From NCBI GenBank assembly GCA_963669155.1, contig OZ022591.1, positions 12,448,707-12,512,706 of the forward strand: a stretch of 64,000 nt of DNA, in the 5' to 3' direction. A program made the position numbers and the translations under genes. The stretch's first letter is position 1. Every line of letters starts with the position of its first letter. This DNA is from Arbacia lixula (lineage: Eukaryota > Echinodermata > Echinoidea > Arbacioida > Arbaciidae). Positions 1 to 11,450 of the stretch are shown here, piece after piece. The notes under the pieces are model-generated. The model made no database searches. It worked only from the letters and a program-made list of their open reading frames with translations, and had not been told where the DNA came from.

Positions 1-839
1 GGTACCAAGTTTGATGTAAATCCATTGAACCTTTCTCAAGATATGCGTAAATGATTTCGGAACGGATGGACAGACAACCCGAAAACATAATGTAATGCCT
101 CCTTCCACTTTGTGGCAGAGACATAAAATGTATTACAGTTCACATTTTTAAAAATATAAGAACTTTCTAAATGATACCGGTACATCTACTTTCTAAAATC
201 TTAAATGAATAATACAAATATTTTCTTTTCTGAGAATTGAGGGTGTATGCACTGTATGTACAATGTATAAACCAACGTCGTATTACATCAAGTTAGTGAT
301 GGTCGTTATTGGGTAATATTCTGCAGTAATATTCTTAAAGAGGAAGTCCACGCTGATATAAAATTGTTTGTAAAGGGACAGTAAACCAGAAATCCCATGG
401 TCAGTAGAATGTTGTGAAGAGTAGCAAATTTGTTATCATTCAAGTGGGCATACATCACTATATTCTTCTACATGATGGGAATGTTGTACGGTATACTGGG
501 TAGGAAACTGGACAGTTTGAGATTGCAGGACTCAATGTGATGCTACATGTATTTAAGGCATAGCTGCTTTTGCTTGTAATAAAAAAAAAAACTTAAATAA
601 ATCAATGGAGTTTCTGAGCAGCTCCTCCATTTCAATTTTCTAAAAAAGAATCACATTCATACAACTGGAGTTGATACAGTATTAAACACATGTATTCATA
701 CATACATGTACATTCCTATACAAAATATATCATTCTATTCATTCAACAAGAATTTGCATTTGATTCGTTGCAAGGTTTAAACAATCATTACTTTCTTATC
801 CTGCATCTGTTGTCAAACTGTCGTTCTCTGTATCTCTCA
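1..839. other. No gene seen; AT-rich flank
   Basis: AT-rich sequence with A-runs near 580-592 and scattered tacatgta words. It lies beyond the poly(A) signal of the minus-strand candidate gene, so it is probably intergenic or downstream flank. No open frame with coding character was found. Confidence 0.5.
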
Positions 840-849
840 TTTTTACACT

Positions 850-855
850 TTTATT
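850..855 (-). terminator. Poly(A) signal AATAAA (minus strand)
   Basis: The + strand reads TTTATT, which is AATAAA on the minus strand. It is about 85 bases past the stop codon at 940-942 of the minus-strand candidate gene, a normal place for a cleavage signal. The motif is common by chance in AT-rich DNA. Confidence 0.4.
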
Positions 856-939
856 TCAAGTAACTCTTTCTCAGGGTGGACTTCCCCAGAAAGAAATATC
901 ATTAATTGCTCAACCCTACATTGTGTACAATACAAGCAC

Positions 940-3900
940 TTACTTCTTCCCTGCCTTAGCCTTTCTCTGATTGGTTTGTTTGTTCCTGCGTCGGCTGAAA
1001 TCTCTGTGAACATACCGTGGGTAGGAGAGCTGAAAATAGTGTGTTGAGAAAGCATAAAAAATAATTACAATAAAATTGACTTGAATATGCCACCTGCTGG
1101 ATGAAAGCCACCAATAATTCATCAAAATTAATCATTTGGTTTTATTTACTACATACATACTTTTTACTTAAACTAGTAGGGATTCAAAGCTTTCAATGTT
1201 ACCAAGCATATTAAGTTAACTTCAAAGCACAACCAATATAATATATTATCATAGAAGAAATCAATGATATCTTATGCAGAGAAAGATGTGTCCCCTGCTG
1301 TCTGCTCTGTTGTCATATTTTAAAGTTAGTGATGCCATATCTCCACATAATACAGATTACAGGTACACTCATAGCAATAAAGAGGCATAATTCTCTCCTT
1401 TTCCCATTAAGAATTTCCTAAGTAACGCTATGGCACATATAGCAAATCTTACACGGACAAATCTTTTTGATATGAATCTTTTTTGCACCAATATAAACTT
1501 GTGATTAAGCGTCTGAGTCATATCAATTTTTTTGCAAGCCGGGGCTCGATGGCGTTGCTCCGGTCGAGCTTAGGTGCATCAATAAATTCGGGGCGAAGTC
1601 GGCACAGTGACAAATTGTGTACAACGGATAGCGGAGCATGAACGCTAGCGGTCGTGTACATTTTTGTTTATTACATGACGTCATCCAGCCACTGCCGAGA
1701 GCCAATTTATGAATGAAAATATAGTAAGCATGCGCAGTGCAAGCCTTCCATTTCCCCACACAGTATTCCACCAAAACAAGTGTGCATTACTCGTACTTTT
1801 CATTGATTCTGATCAATGCACCGGTTTCTACAAACGGCTCCAGGGCTCAAAAGCTTCGATCGAGGCCCGGTTTACAAATCGAATCGACTCAGGCTTTTGT
1901 GATGCCAAACTTCTTTATCCGTGATCATTGGAGTTCACCGCATGCACATGCTTGACATGTTAACCGCATAGATTTATTGCTTGTTTTTCAACTTGGAAAA
2001 GGCCAGTACTTGTCTTTGAGATTTCAGAAGAGATTGAGCTCGTACCTACATGTAGCTACAGAGCAACAGAATATGATGAAACTGAACATTTGAATGGATT
2101 ATCCACCAAACTCAAAATCAGACAAATATTCCATTAGAACACATCTACCGGTAAATGTGGTAACTTAATCTGAGATGACATGCAAGGTATGAGAGTGCTT
2201 TCTGCAAACATTAGAAACATTGAAGAATTCATACCTTTTGATAGCGCTGACCTTGCCAGGATGTAGTACAGGCCGGTTGATGGTTTCTGCACCATGTAGA
2301 TTGCGCTTCTTCCCTGTCAATGATAAGCAGTCCGCACTTCAATGTCGAACACAGCAACAGTCAAGTCCCTTGACCAAGACCACCTCATCCCTGGTGAGAA
2401 TCATCCTCTCCTGAGGACATTTGGAGCTGAAAAAGCACACACACAACAAAAAACCTAATTAATAAATGTATCTTGATTACCACAGCAGTATCAATTTGTG
2501 TGATGTGCTAAATGTAATGTAAAAATGTAACATTTCACAACCTGCAATAATATAGAACGGTTGCTAATTAGCTTAATGTTCAGTCCTGCAGGTCAATTTC
2601 TTATTTTTGGTAATTTCTATTCATACGTACAGTTCACATTTTAAAAAAATGGGACGTCATGGTTATCATCACTCCAATTACAGCAATAAAATGTCATATC
2701 AATGGAAATAAATTCATGGTGGATCAATGCACCATTTAATAGCTTGGCTCAAGATTTGAAGTTAACATGCCATAATTTATGCAAAAAGTACTGCACTGCA
2801 ATTACAATAAACAACATCTATGACACTTACTCTCTTGATGTGTTGTTTGATGCCAATTGTGGAATACAGGAACACAAGTAGGCCTGCCTACCTACGCCTT
2901 CCTTCATTTGGACAAGAAGAGTATGTAGCTCTGAAATCCTAAAAAGAAAATAAAGTATCACAAATATGCTTGGAAGTCATGGGAATCTACTTTTAAATCA
3001 AGCTAGTCTAAATTACTATGTACATAGTTGCGTGTCCTATAAAAGTTCTAAGATATAGTGTACATGTGTTCTTACTTTTTCTGGCATGCAAATGCTAGAA
3101 ATACCATTTATTTTTAAGCATATATATTTTTTTATAACCTTTAATATTAGATAGTCTAGTCAATTGTTATTTCATTTAACAGTAGGCAGTACATTAAATA
3201 AAGATATAAACTCGAGTTCTGATTACCACCAAAGCCAGATGATCAGGTATACGGTACTATCTATTAACATGATTCTCATACGTAGGTGTAATTGCTACAT
3301 TAATTAGCATTGCATATGTAAGAATTCTTCAATTAATCATGATTGGGACTAAAATTAATGATGATCTGGCCAGGGGGCCATGCATGCTTACTACGTTGGT
3401 AATTTTCAGTCATTCATTCTTTCAATTGCCCTCAATATGTTAAAACAATGTAATTAATCATGTGGTAACAATTCACCAAACTTTTAAAGACCTGATCTCA
3501 AACCGATTGCTTACGAGCTCTTTAATTTAGTAGCTTTAAATTATGATTTCATATCTTTGACAAAGCATCAACTATGGAAAGTGAACTATAAATTATATTG
3601 AATTACAAACCTGTGTTCATCCAGGGCATCCATGCCAGACTGCCATGGACATTCCAGGGGGTAATAGTACAGGCATGCTTCATTTGTCTTGGTAGTGTCT
3701 ATAGCCTCCCTCCTCACACAAATCTGAAGAAATTAAAAAGGGAATAAAATGATATCAGTATTTTGGACAGCAGTCACATCACAATTTGATGTATTGGCAA
3801 TAAGCTACATGTAGTTTAACGAATTACATCACACATGAAATGGCTTTCCATGTTGAAGAAGTTTAGGGTTAATCTTATTTCTTGCCTCTCATGCGTAACT

Positions 3901-5689
3901 ACATGTACAACTCAATCACAGTTATAACTGTACGAGGTGAATCGTATATTACAACCACCATCGGTCAGCTGCCGATTCTCACAGCGGACTCCTTACTCCT
4001 AGTCCTAGCCCTATGAGGAACCCCACAGCTATGGCATAGGGTACTACATCAAGCTTTTAAAAATCGCATCGTTTTGGTTTGCTAAGCTGCTTGGAAAAAA
4101 TATCACTGATTTAGGCACAGAAAGCAACCTCAAAAAGATACCCTTCTAACCCTACTAACTTGGCCTGACTTGGTAAGAGTATTTTTGTGATTTCTATCGA
4201 GCCGTTTTACCAAACGCTTACCAAACCAAAATGTTGGTGCGTTTTCAATAGTTCAACATACATGTGGCGCTATTGTTCATAAGTGTATCAGTCACCAATT
4301 TCCTTGAATGTTGGGTTTGACTACTAATAAATCGACCCGTACACATGAATGAATTACTCATTTCAAGTACATTGATCACATGTGAATGGCTAAATGTATT
4401 GAATGTATACTTGCACTATATGTTTGAAATTTTGAGCAATGTTACATATTCCCTCTTCACATATCTTTCTTAAAAATTATACGTTCCGTCAAGGCTGCCA
4501 TCTTGGCTGTTCGAGAATGTACACGAATAAATGGGAATTGACGCATGCGCATAAGCTTTAATCTATCACCATCACAGCTGCCATCTCGCCGTGAAATTAT
4601 GAACCACTTTAGTTCGTAAACAATAAAAAAAAATACAACATGGATAAAAATCATCTTTAAACCAGCCACGAGACAATTCAGGTATTCTGCGTAAATATGT
4701 GCAATACTTGTGAGTTTTGAGCAAAGAGAATTGTTAAAATTTACTGATCTAATCACGACTTTGTTGCTCCAAAGCCTCCAAAGCTCAGTGCTATGAAGCC
4801 CGCTCACTGCGTGACTATTTTCTATATTTCGAGGATTATTTTGTCCGCGGACATTGATTGAAATTGACCCCTTTTTCCGCGTTTTTGGTAACGATCATGC
4901 GGTCCCTAATTCACATTGAGTGACCGCACCGGGCTCCAAAGCTCAGTGCTATGAGGCCCGCTCACTGCGTGACTTGGTAAGAGTATTTTTGTGATTGCTA
5001 CCGAACCGTTTTACATGTACCAAACACTTACCAAACCACTGGTCGCAGTAAGCCAGGGTCATGCAGGGTTAGGTTTATAGATCTATGTTTAGGGTTAGGT
5101 ACTGGGATTAGGTTCAGGGTTAGGTTTAGGGTTCAAATTCATATGGATACACTTATGAACTAGCGCCCATACTATGTAGGACCCCACGCTAGGCAGGAGC
5201 GAGAGGGATACCTTATTCCCAGTAAGACAAGAATAAGTTATAAGATTCAGGCCAGCACCTCTCCCCAAAACTTGAGTCAAGATCAGTTTGATTTTTTTCT
5301 TATAAATTAGGATCTAGAGTCTCATAAAACTTACTTGAATAGCAAGTTACATTAGAATATCACGGAAGAGTACATTAATTAGCACCTAAAACAGTATACA
5401 AACTCAAAGAGTAGAGAAACGTCGACACTTAACTTGCAGGTATATTACTAATACTAACACCATTGTAAGTACATGGGAACAGTATGTATGCTTATGTACA
5501 AAAAACTATATGTGAGCGTGAATTTGACAATAATTATGTAAGAAACATGGTATCTTCAACTTCACAAATCCTACAGTAAATACCACAAGGTCTTACCTCA
5601 ATATCTGATGTTGATAATTTGCAGAAGAAATCAATAGAGATGATGATGATGACACATTTTCGCCCCAAACTGCTCTTCTGATCCTTCAT
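940..5689 (-). CDS. Candidate five-exon gene, 160 aa, function not recognised
   Basis: Minus-strand exons, in transcript order: 5689-5597, 3723-3611, 2938-2831, 2313-2235 and 1029-940 (stop). Donors are GTAAGA, GTTTGT, GTAAGTG and GTATGA, and every acceptor ends in AG. Phases match at each junction and the frame stays open for 160 codons. The product starts MKDQKSSLGRK, followed by a hydrophobic stretch CVIIIISIDFFC (residues 12-23) that could be a signal or anchor segment. The middle is rich in Cys and Tyr (ACLYYYPLECPWQ), and the end is strongly basic (RRRNKQTNQRKAKAGKK). I do not recognise the family. Doubts: exon 4 also has a stronger upstream acceptor (exon 2426-2235), and that longer exon is closed in all three frames. 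The last codons overlap a good donor (AA|GTAAGTG at 943), so the gene might continue to the left. It could be a non-coding spliced transcript. Confidence 0.42.
1130..1505. other. Intron of the minus-strand candidate gene; nothing recognised
   Basis: AT-rich sequence between proposed exons 4 and 5, with no repeat or coding signal that I can support. Confidence 0.4.
1508..1895. mobile_element. MITE-like element, family V (short copy)
   Basis: Ends are inverted: a GAGTCATATCAATTTTTTTG-like left end against AATCGACTCAGGC on the right, with CGGGGCTCGATGG mirrored by CGATCGAGGCCCGG further in. TTGTGAT flanks both sides (about 1499-1505 and 1893-1900), which looks like a 7-bp target duplication. 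The interior (1612-1780) matches the interiors of the copies at 11.5 and 18.2 kb (GTGTACAACGGATAGCGG, then ATGACGTCATCCAGCC). No transposase is present. Confidence 0.7.
3950..5040. repeat. Dispersed short duplications in intron 1 of the candidate gene
   Basis: Two blocks recur. GACTTGGTAAGAGTATTTTT...ACCAAAC at 4168-4230 returns at 4972-5038. CCAAAGCTCAGTGCTATGA.GCCCGCTCACTGCGTGAC at 4778-4814 returns at 4935-4974. The second location carries both blocks side by side, so part of this stretch is a rearranged duplicate. The 116-codon frame at 4457-4807 on the minus strand overlaps one block and is not supported as a gene. Confidence 0.6.
5064..5133 (+). repeat. Degenerate telomere-like TTAGGG stretch
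   Basis: About ten imperfect units of the type AGGGTTAGGTTTAGGGTT. The same arrangement followed by TTC/AACATTCATA occurs at 39328-39370 inside element S, so this is more likely part of a transposon interior than a remnant of a chromosome end. Confidence 0.7.
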
Positions 5690-5760
5690 GCCCCAACCGC
5701 TCAGCTCAAACTGGCGCTAGATTCAAGCTGGCTGCCTCGCGCTCTGATTGGACGCCAAAA
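5690..5760 (-). promoter_or_regulatory. Probable promoter of the minus-strand candidate gene
   Basis: CpG-richer than its surroundings. A CCAAT box (CCAATCAGAG on the minus strand, core at 5747-5751) lies about 60 bases upstream of the proposed ATG at 5689. No TATA box is obvious. It abuts the CA array that begins at about 5773. Confidence 0.35.
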
Positions 5761-5772
5761 ATCGCTCATCGG

Positions 5773-5931
5773 ACACACACACACACACACTTTTTTTTTT
5801 CATAACACACACACACACACACACACATAACACACACACACACTCTCACACACACACACACACGCACACACACACTCACACATACACGCACACGCACACA
5901 CACACACACACACGCAATCACACACACATGC

Positions 5932-5973
<42 letters not shown>

Positions 5974-6381
5974 ACACATACACGCACATACACACACACT
6001 CACACACACTTACACATACACACCCACCCACACACACAATCATACACACACGCACATACACACACACGTACACACACTCACACATACGCACGCACACGTA
6101 CACACACACTCACGCACACACTCACACACACACACACTCACACACACACACGCACACACGCACACACGTACGCACAAGTCACACACACATGCACATACAC
6201 ACACACACGCACACACACTCACACATACGCACGCATACACACACCCACTCACACACACACGCACCCACACATACACACGTACACACACGTAGGCCTACAC
6301 ACAAACACACAGACAGACACACACATACGCAGACACACACACAGCCACACAAACACACATGCACACACACACACACACAAC
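5773..6381. repeat. (CA)n microsatellite, about 610 bp
   Basis: Almost pure CA with interspersed variants (CG, CT, CATA, CCCA) and one T-run near 5791-5800. It gives long spurious His-Thr or Cys-Val frames on both strands, which are not genes. The tract begins about 80 bases from the proposed start codon of the minus-strand candidate gene. Confidence 0.97.
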
Positions 6382-6420
6382 TCAGTAAATGTAAATGTCA
6401 TGACAACTGCTAGCATCATG

Positions 6421-6912
6421 CATAGTATTGTGAAAATATCATGATCACATCACAATCTGATAATATCATGATAATATCTTGGTTCTTTTGTAAATGGTAT
6501 CTTTGGAAATATCATGATATAACTGCCAATATCATAGTATTCTAACAAAGATCATGGTAACATGATAATACTTCTGTTAATATCATGATAACATCATGGT
6601 ACTCCTGCGCATATCATGATAATATCAAAGTTTTTCTGTAACTGTCATGATACTTTTGCGAATATCATGGTAAAATCATAATATTTTGGTGAATATCATG
6701 ATAATATCATAGTGTTTCTGCAACTATCATGATAATTTTGCGAATATCATGATAAAATCATAATATTTTGGTGAATATCATGATAATATCATAGTATTTC
6801 TGCAACTATCATGATACTTTTGCGAATATCATGATAAAATCATAATATTTTGGTGAATATCATGATAAAATCATAATATTTTGGTGAATATCATGATAAT
6901 AGTATAATACTT
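6421..6912. repeat. Minisatellite of palindromic ATATCATGATA units with an 82-bp higher-order period
   Basis: A core ATATCATGATAA is repeated about twenty times with short linkers (TTTTGCGA, TTTTGGTGA, TTTCTGCAAC). From 6650 the linkers recur in order: TTTGCG ends at 6660, 6742 and 6824, which is a period of 82. The left part (6421-6600) is more diverged. Each core is self-complementary. Confidence 0.9.
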
Positions 6913-7215
6913 TTTTGTAAGGGTAACTAGGTTACAATTTACCAAAATGAAGAAGAGCTTTCCCAGTATTGTATAGTATGTCTGTGAGAACAGTGTAAAA
7001 AAAACTTAATGCATATCTTGCCTCTGGAAGTGGCACGTCAGAGCAAAGACAGTTTTTTTCACAATGAATAAATTGGAACTATAAAACTTATTTTGCACAG
7101 CATTTATTTTTTCTCCCGACATACCGGTATTAACTAAATAAAGTCAATATGCTGAGTCACTTAACTGTGTCTGTTAACACGTACATACGCCTTAATTGTT
7201 CCAATGGCTCCTGGA
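6913..7215. other. No gene seen
   Basis: Unique-looking AT-rich spacer between the minisatellite and an N-family fragment. Confidence 0.4.
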
Positions 7216-7312
7216 TTGGATTAGGGCATAGTCTGTGTTACCAGACATAGTTGTTAACAAACTAGCTTGGTTGTGCCCATGTAGCCTACCTCACAGCCTA
7301 TCTAGCCTAAAA
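7216..7312. mobile_element. Family N MITE, one arm only
   Basis: GCATAGTCTGTGTTACCAGA, then CATAGTTGTTAAC, ending near CACAGCCTATCTAGCCT. This matches the right arm of the full palindromic copy at 53094-53313. The opposite arm is absent. Confidence 0.6.
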
Positions 7313-7399
7313 ATGGCTTTGCATTATCACCCTTGTGTTTTTTTTTGTTTTTTTTTAATTAGTCTCACTTGAATCAACCTACCCGCAACAGTGTAATCA

Positions 7400-7470
7400 C
7401 CGGCACCGTAACACACACCCAACCCGACACCTCCGGCCGAGCTCCTCGACTGGTGATCGTGGCGTGGGAA
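7400..7470. other. Short GC-rich stretch
   Basis: A local rise in CpG (CACCTCCGGCCGAGCTCCTC) in otherwise AT-rich DNA. There is no coding frame and no convincing splice site. It could be a small promoter remnant. Confidence 0.15.
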
Positions 7471-7671
7471 ATTAATTTAACCCATTAAAATATAACCTTT
7501 TCCACTTACCAGCCGCTCACACAACACGAATGAACTTGGTACCAACTTTCTATTCGCTACAGAATAATTGAGGCTACCAACACAACATACGTAGAATCTC
7601 AATGAATACTGATCAGAGCAGGGCCAGAGGCTCTTGATCTTGCAATCTTTTTGGTAAAAGTTGAGTACTTA

Positions 7672-7790
7672 AAGGAATAGTTCACCTTGAAGATAAGTTG
7701 GTCAAGCAGAAACATGAAAGAAACATATAAGTGAAGTTTTGACGAAAATCGGTCAAAGGAAAAGAATATTTTCGATATCGTTATTCTTCA
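7672..7790. mobile_element. Family A MITE, left arm only
   Basis: Starts TTAAAGGAATAGTTCACC and continues with the family text AGAAACATGAAAGAAACATA and GACGAAAATCGGTCAAAGG. The mirror-image right arm is not present nearby, so this copy is truncated. Confidence 0.75.
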
Positions 7791-9320
7791 GGTAGGCTAT
7801 AATTAAGAGATCAATGCAAGTATCTTGTTCTGAAATTTGCAAAAACCAATGATATGATATTTCAAGGACAAAAATATAAGTGATAGCAGTATCTCTATGA
7901 AAACTGCACATTTTCTAAAAGATTATAAAATGGAATGCAATAAACAAGTGCAATAATGTTGCTGGTCTTTCCTTTTTATCTGAAGTAGAAAATCGCTTAG
8001 GGATATTGCTCATTTTGTGAAAAGAAAAATTAATGAAAAGAGATCGTAGGCGGGTAGCAGTGGTGCTTTATAAAAAAAAAAAAATCCCTCACAGGGGACT
8101 TAAGATTTAACAGGTTACTCCATTAAGAAAAACAAATCTCATGAGCAGGATCTTCCATCAGTATATTGTTCATAAAATTATATTTTGGAGCCTTATGAGC
8201 TTTCATGAGTTTATTGATAGTTGTAAACATAATTTTATGATGCTCTGAACAAGTGAGCCACACCTTTGAAGTGTTCTTTGTTCAGAAATTATTCCTCCAC
8301 CTATCTGATTTATCAATATCATTATCTAGCATAATCTCTTTAAATAATAATAAGCCCCAGGTGGTCTTAGTCTATATATTTCTCATATAGATGATTCCTT
8401 CCTCTACCCAGTATATAATGTACTGTTAGATTTAGATCTTCTATTCTTATTGAATGATTGACATGCACCTATTTCAGAATAATTAAAACCAAATTTACTT
8501 TTAATCACCTCAGTATTTATGTGAATAGGTACCAGGACCTTAATGAATCTGCTAATTGTATAACACAATGTCGTGCTTGGACTTGGCATACTCATTAATA
8601 TTTTCATTGATTTAGCATTTTCACCGTGTATGCATTGGTATTGTAGCATGCGGTGAGTTATTTATGGTTGACGTTTGCCTGACTATACAAATTAAGTGCA
8701 TTCATATAAAGTTCATTCGACCGTGCAACTGAATCACCATAACTAGCTTCATTTAGTGGCTAGATATAATCTTCCCTTAAGTTATTTGATTATCTTATGA
8801 TTTATATGGTACTTTATGTTATAGTATATTAGTCTAGTCATTTCTTTGAGCTATATTATGAGTCAAGGAGAGATTAACGTTTCGAAGTTGCTGCTTAAAC
8901 CAAATTGATAACTTCCCTCAGATTGTAAAAACTGTAAAAATGTTAAATTTCATATTATGTCATATCTGAATGAGGAAGGCCTATCAGATTCTAATCGACT
9001 TTGTCAGATTAGTGATATATGCAAGGAATATGGGAATGTATCTTCAAACTCTCTTACCATGTTTCTGATGAGATATGACTTATCGCAAATTGGGGCTTAA
9101 GTTACGCTTGAGTTATTTTGCTTGCTTTTCCAATGGTTCGTTCCAACAGTTTTACACATTTTACTTTAGAAAATAAATTTAGACATAAGCCTACACCCAG
9201 TATTAGAGATAAGAGGTCATTCTACTTCCATTTTACTTAACTCCTACCTACAGTCACGTGATTGCATGCTCTGTCCTGTAAATGCATCCATTTTCAGGAT
9301 GAAGCACGTTATCCTTGATA
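7791..9320. other. No gene seen; AT-rich stretch
   Basis: A long AT-rich stretch. There is an inverted pair of short words around 8170-8240 (CATAAAATTATA.. / ..ATAATTTTATG). The frame at 8404-8649 on the minus strand has no coding features. It may be old, unrecognisable repeat sequence. Confidence 0.4.
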
Positions 9321-9360
9321 AGGCATATGCATATGATATTTGAAATATATGCATATGCCT
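9321..9360. repeat. Perfect 14-bp hairpin
   Basis: AGGCATATGCATAT at 9321-9334 is mirrored exactly by ATATGCATATGCCT at 9347-9360, with a 12-base loop. It could be a cruciform-prone site or a remnant of a tiny inverted-repeat element. Confidence 0.8.
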
Positions 9361-9425
9361 TTCCCACTGTATTTCAAGAAAAAAAAGTTACCCGTCCAGA
9401 AAGCCCTTTCCATATCTTATTTCAT

Positions 9426-9895
9426 GGGATAGTTCACCCTGAAATTATGATGGTTTCAATAAAAGCAGAAATATGAAAGAAACAAATTAATGGAGGTTTG
9501 ACGAAAATCCGTCAAACGATAAGAAAGTTCTGATCTTTTGAAATTTTGATTTTGATTTTCAGACGTCACGTGCGAGGTGCTCTCATATGTTGTGTGCTAT
9601 GATTGAGTATTTTTTTTTCTGTTTTTGAAAACGGATTCCCCCCCCCCCCAAAAAAAAAAAAAAGTATGTTTGTAAAACCGTGTTTTCAATGATGTATCAA
9701 AATCTTTTTGAGATTTTTTTTTAAACAACATTATGGGAGAGCACCTCGCACGTGACGTCACGAAATCAAAACTTTAGAATCTAATAACTTTCTTTTCCTT
9801 TAACCGATTTTCGTCAAACCTTATTCACTAATCATGTTTCTTTTATGTTTCTGATTTTATTAAAACCTAATTAACTTCAGGGTGACTACTCCCTT
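9426..9895. mobile_element. Family A MITE, full palindromic copy
   Basis: The left end GGGATAGTTCACCCTGAAAT is mirrored by the right end ATTAACTTCAGGGTGACTACTCCC. Arms of roughly 130 bp share AGAAACATGAAAGAAAC, GACGAAAATC and GACGTCACGTGCGAGG. The loop holds a C-run/A-run at 9638-9663. It is non-autonomous, with no transposase frame. Confidence 0.85.
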
Positions 9896-10299
9896 AAAAA
9901 GAAAATATGTGAGTTTGTGTTTCTTGGAATTCGTAACTGGACACTCGGAAACAATGCTAAGCATGGGTGACTTTCACGTCAAAATCGCAGCTGTAGGGGT
10001 CCACGTGTTGGCCACGCCCACTTCTCGTGCCCATTATAACCTAACTTCCTGGCTACTAGATACTTCATTTCTCAAATCCATCATCACATACCAATTCTGG
10101 GACTAGGGAAACTGAGAGATATAGGTAGTTACTACTGCATTCCTCTTCAAAAAGCACTAAACAGTAAGGCTGGTATGCATCAATATGCTAAACTCTTTTG
10201 AAATCTCGTCTAAGCATAACGTTAGGATGGAATATTCATCAACTTTGATTGGAACTAAGGCTAAACAAAGTATGTGCGTGCTAGTATTTACTTCCGGGT

Positions 10300-10434
10300 T
10301 TCCCAGGGTTTTCCGCTCGGGTCGATCGCGCGTAGCGCGATCATGGCACATGCGCATGCGATATGCATGCTGAAATTATACGTACCGGTTTTGTACCACA
10401 TCCATCGCACTATCACCCGTTGACGGCCCGGCAG
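10300..10434 (+). promoter_or_regulatory. CpG-rich stretch ending in a possible splice donor
   Basis: CpG-dense (CGCTCGGGTCGATCGCGCGT...) in an AT-rich context, ending at GGCCCGGCAG|GTAATA (donor at 10435). It could be a promoter with an untranslated first exon. GAPDH coding exon 1 does have an upstream acceptor at 21809 that needs a leader exon, but nothing here ties the two together. Confidence 0.22.
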
Positions 10435-11450
10435 GTAATACGAGTTTCTCTTTTCTTTTTGATTTTCTTTATACTTTCCCTGATTAAATGAGGAGTAAAT
10501 CGAGACGAAATAAGTAGAATGATTTGTTTAACAAATGGTTTGCATGTTTTGAGGTGGAAGAATTAGCGCAATCATCAGTGAGGATTGATAAAGCTTAGGA
10601 TTTGCCTTTGTGTCGGGACTGGGTCATCACCGCAGCGTCACGGCCTGAGCTGAGCACAAATTAAATGCATAATGACCTGCCAACATGCACGTAGGCACGG
10701 TAATAGCGGGGGCGGTATGTATGATCGGCGCGTGGGTCGTCGTGATACTGATGATAGCCTCAAACAATATTCAGCAACATCATGAACATGTAACAGGTAC
10801 ATCATGTATGGCCAAGCCAGGGCAGACAAGATGTTGCTCATTTTGTCCACTCCACCAAATTGCCTAGCAATTGCTGCCCACACTAGACTAGATTTTTACT
10901 ACCTTTCGGTTATAAGAATACTTTGAATTTTGACTTAACTTAGTCGTAAGTATTCATGGTATTTGTGAAACAGAACCATCATCAAAAAGTCTAAGTCTGC
11001 GTTAATATTTAATAAGATTTAGTGTTCCCAAACTCATCTCTGTCTCTTTGACCGTGTTTGAAGAGCATCGCGGATGGGTTTATGAGCTGCAGCTCATTTC
11101 TGGGACTTTTGTTTTGGTGCATATTCTGTGCAATTAATGCTGTGTAACATCAGAAACAGGGTTAGACCGAAAAATCAGTCTCTGTGGGACGTTGAATCCG
11201 CTGAGATTGCATCTGGCTCCTCTAAACGCCCTATCTATTCAGGGGTATGTCCAAAAATGTCATTTCGATTAAGAATGCCCCGAATGAGACGGTTATTCCT
11301 GTCTAAAACAGGGTGTGCGTATTTATGTGCAACACTTAATGTATAAAAACCTGCTTCCAATTTCTTGGAGCATTTAGAATTTTTTCAGATTTTTTTTTTT
11401 CAAAAGAAGCTACTTAACTCTAACCTCAGCTCTAAATGTGGGAACACCTT
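10435..11450. other. No gene seen
   Basis: Mixed-composition spacer. Short frames on both strands show no recognisable domains and no supported splice pattern. Confidence 0.4.

Noticed and set aside
5064-5133. Chromosome-end or fusion remnant
   Set aside because: Only degenerate TTAGGG units, and the same text occurs inside transposon S at 39.3 kb.
5748-6413. 221-codon His/Thr-rich frame and several Cys/Val frames on the other strand
   Set aside because: They are translations of the CA microsatellite.
6421-6912. CRISPR-like array
   Set aside because: Spacers are themselves repeated and AT-rich, the units are palindromic minisatellite units, and the DNA is clearly animal.
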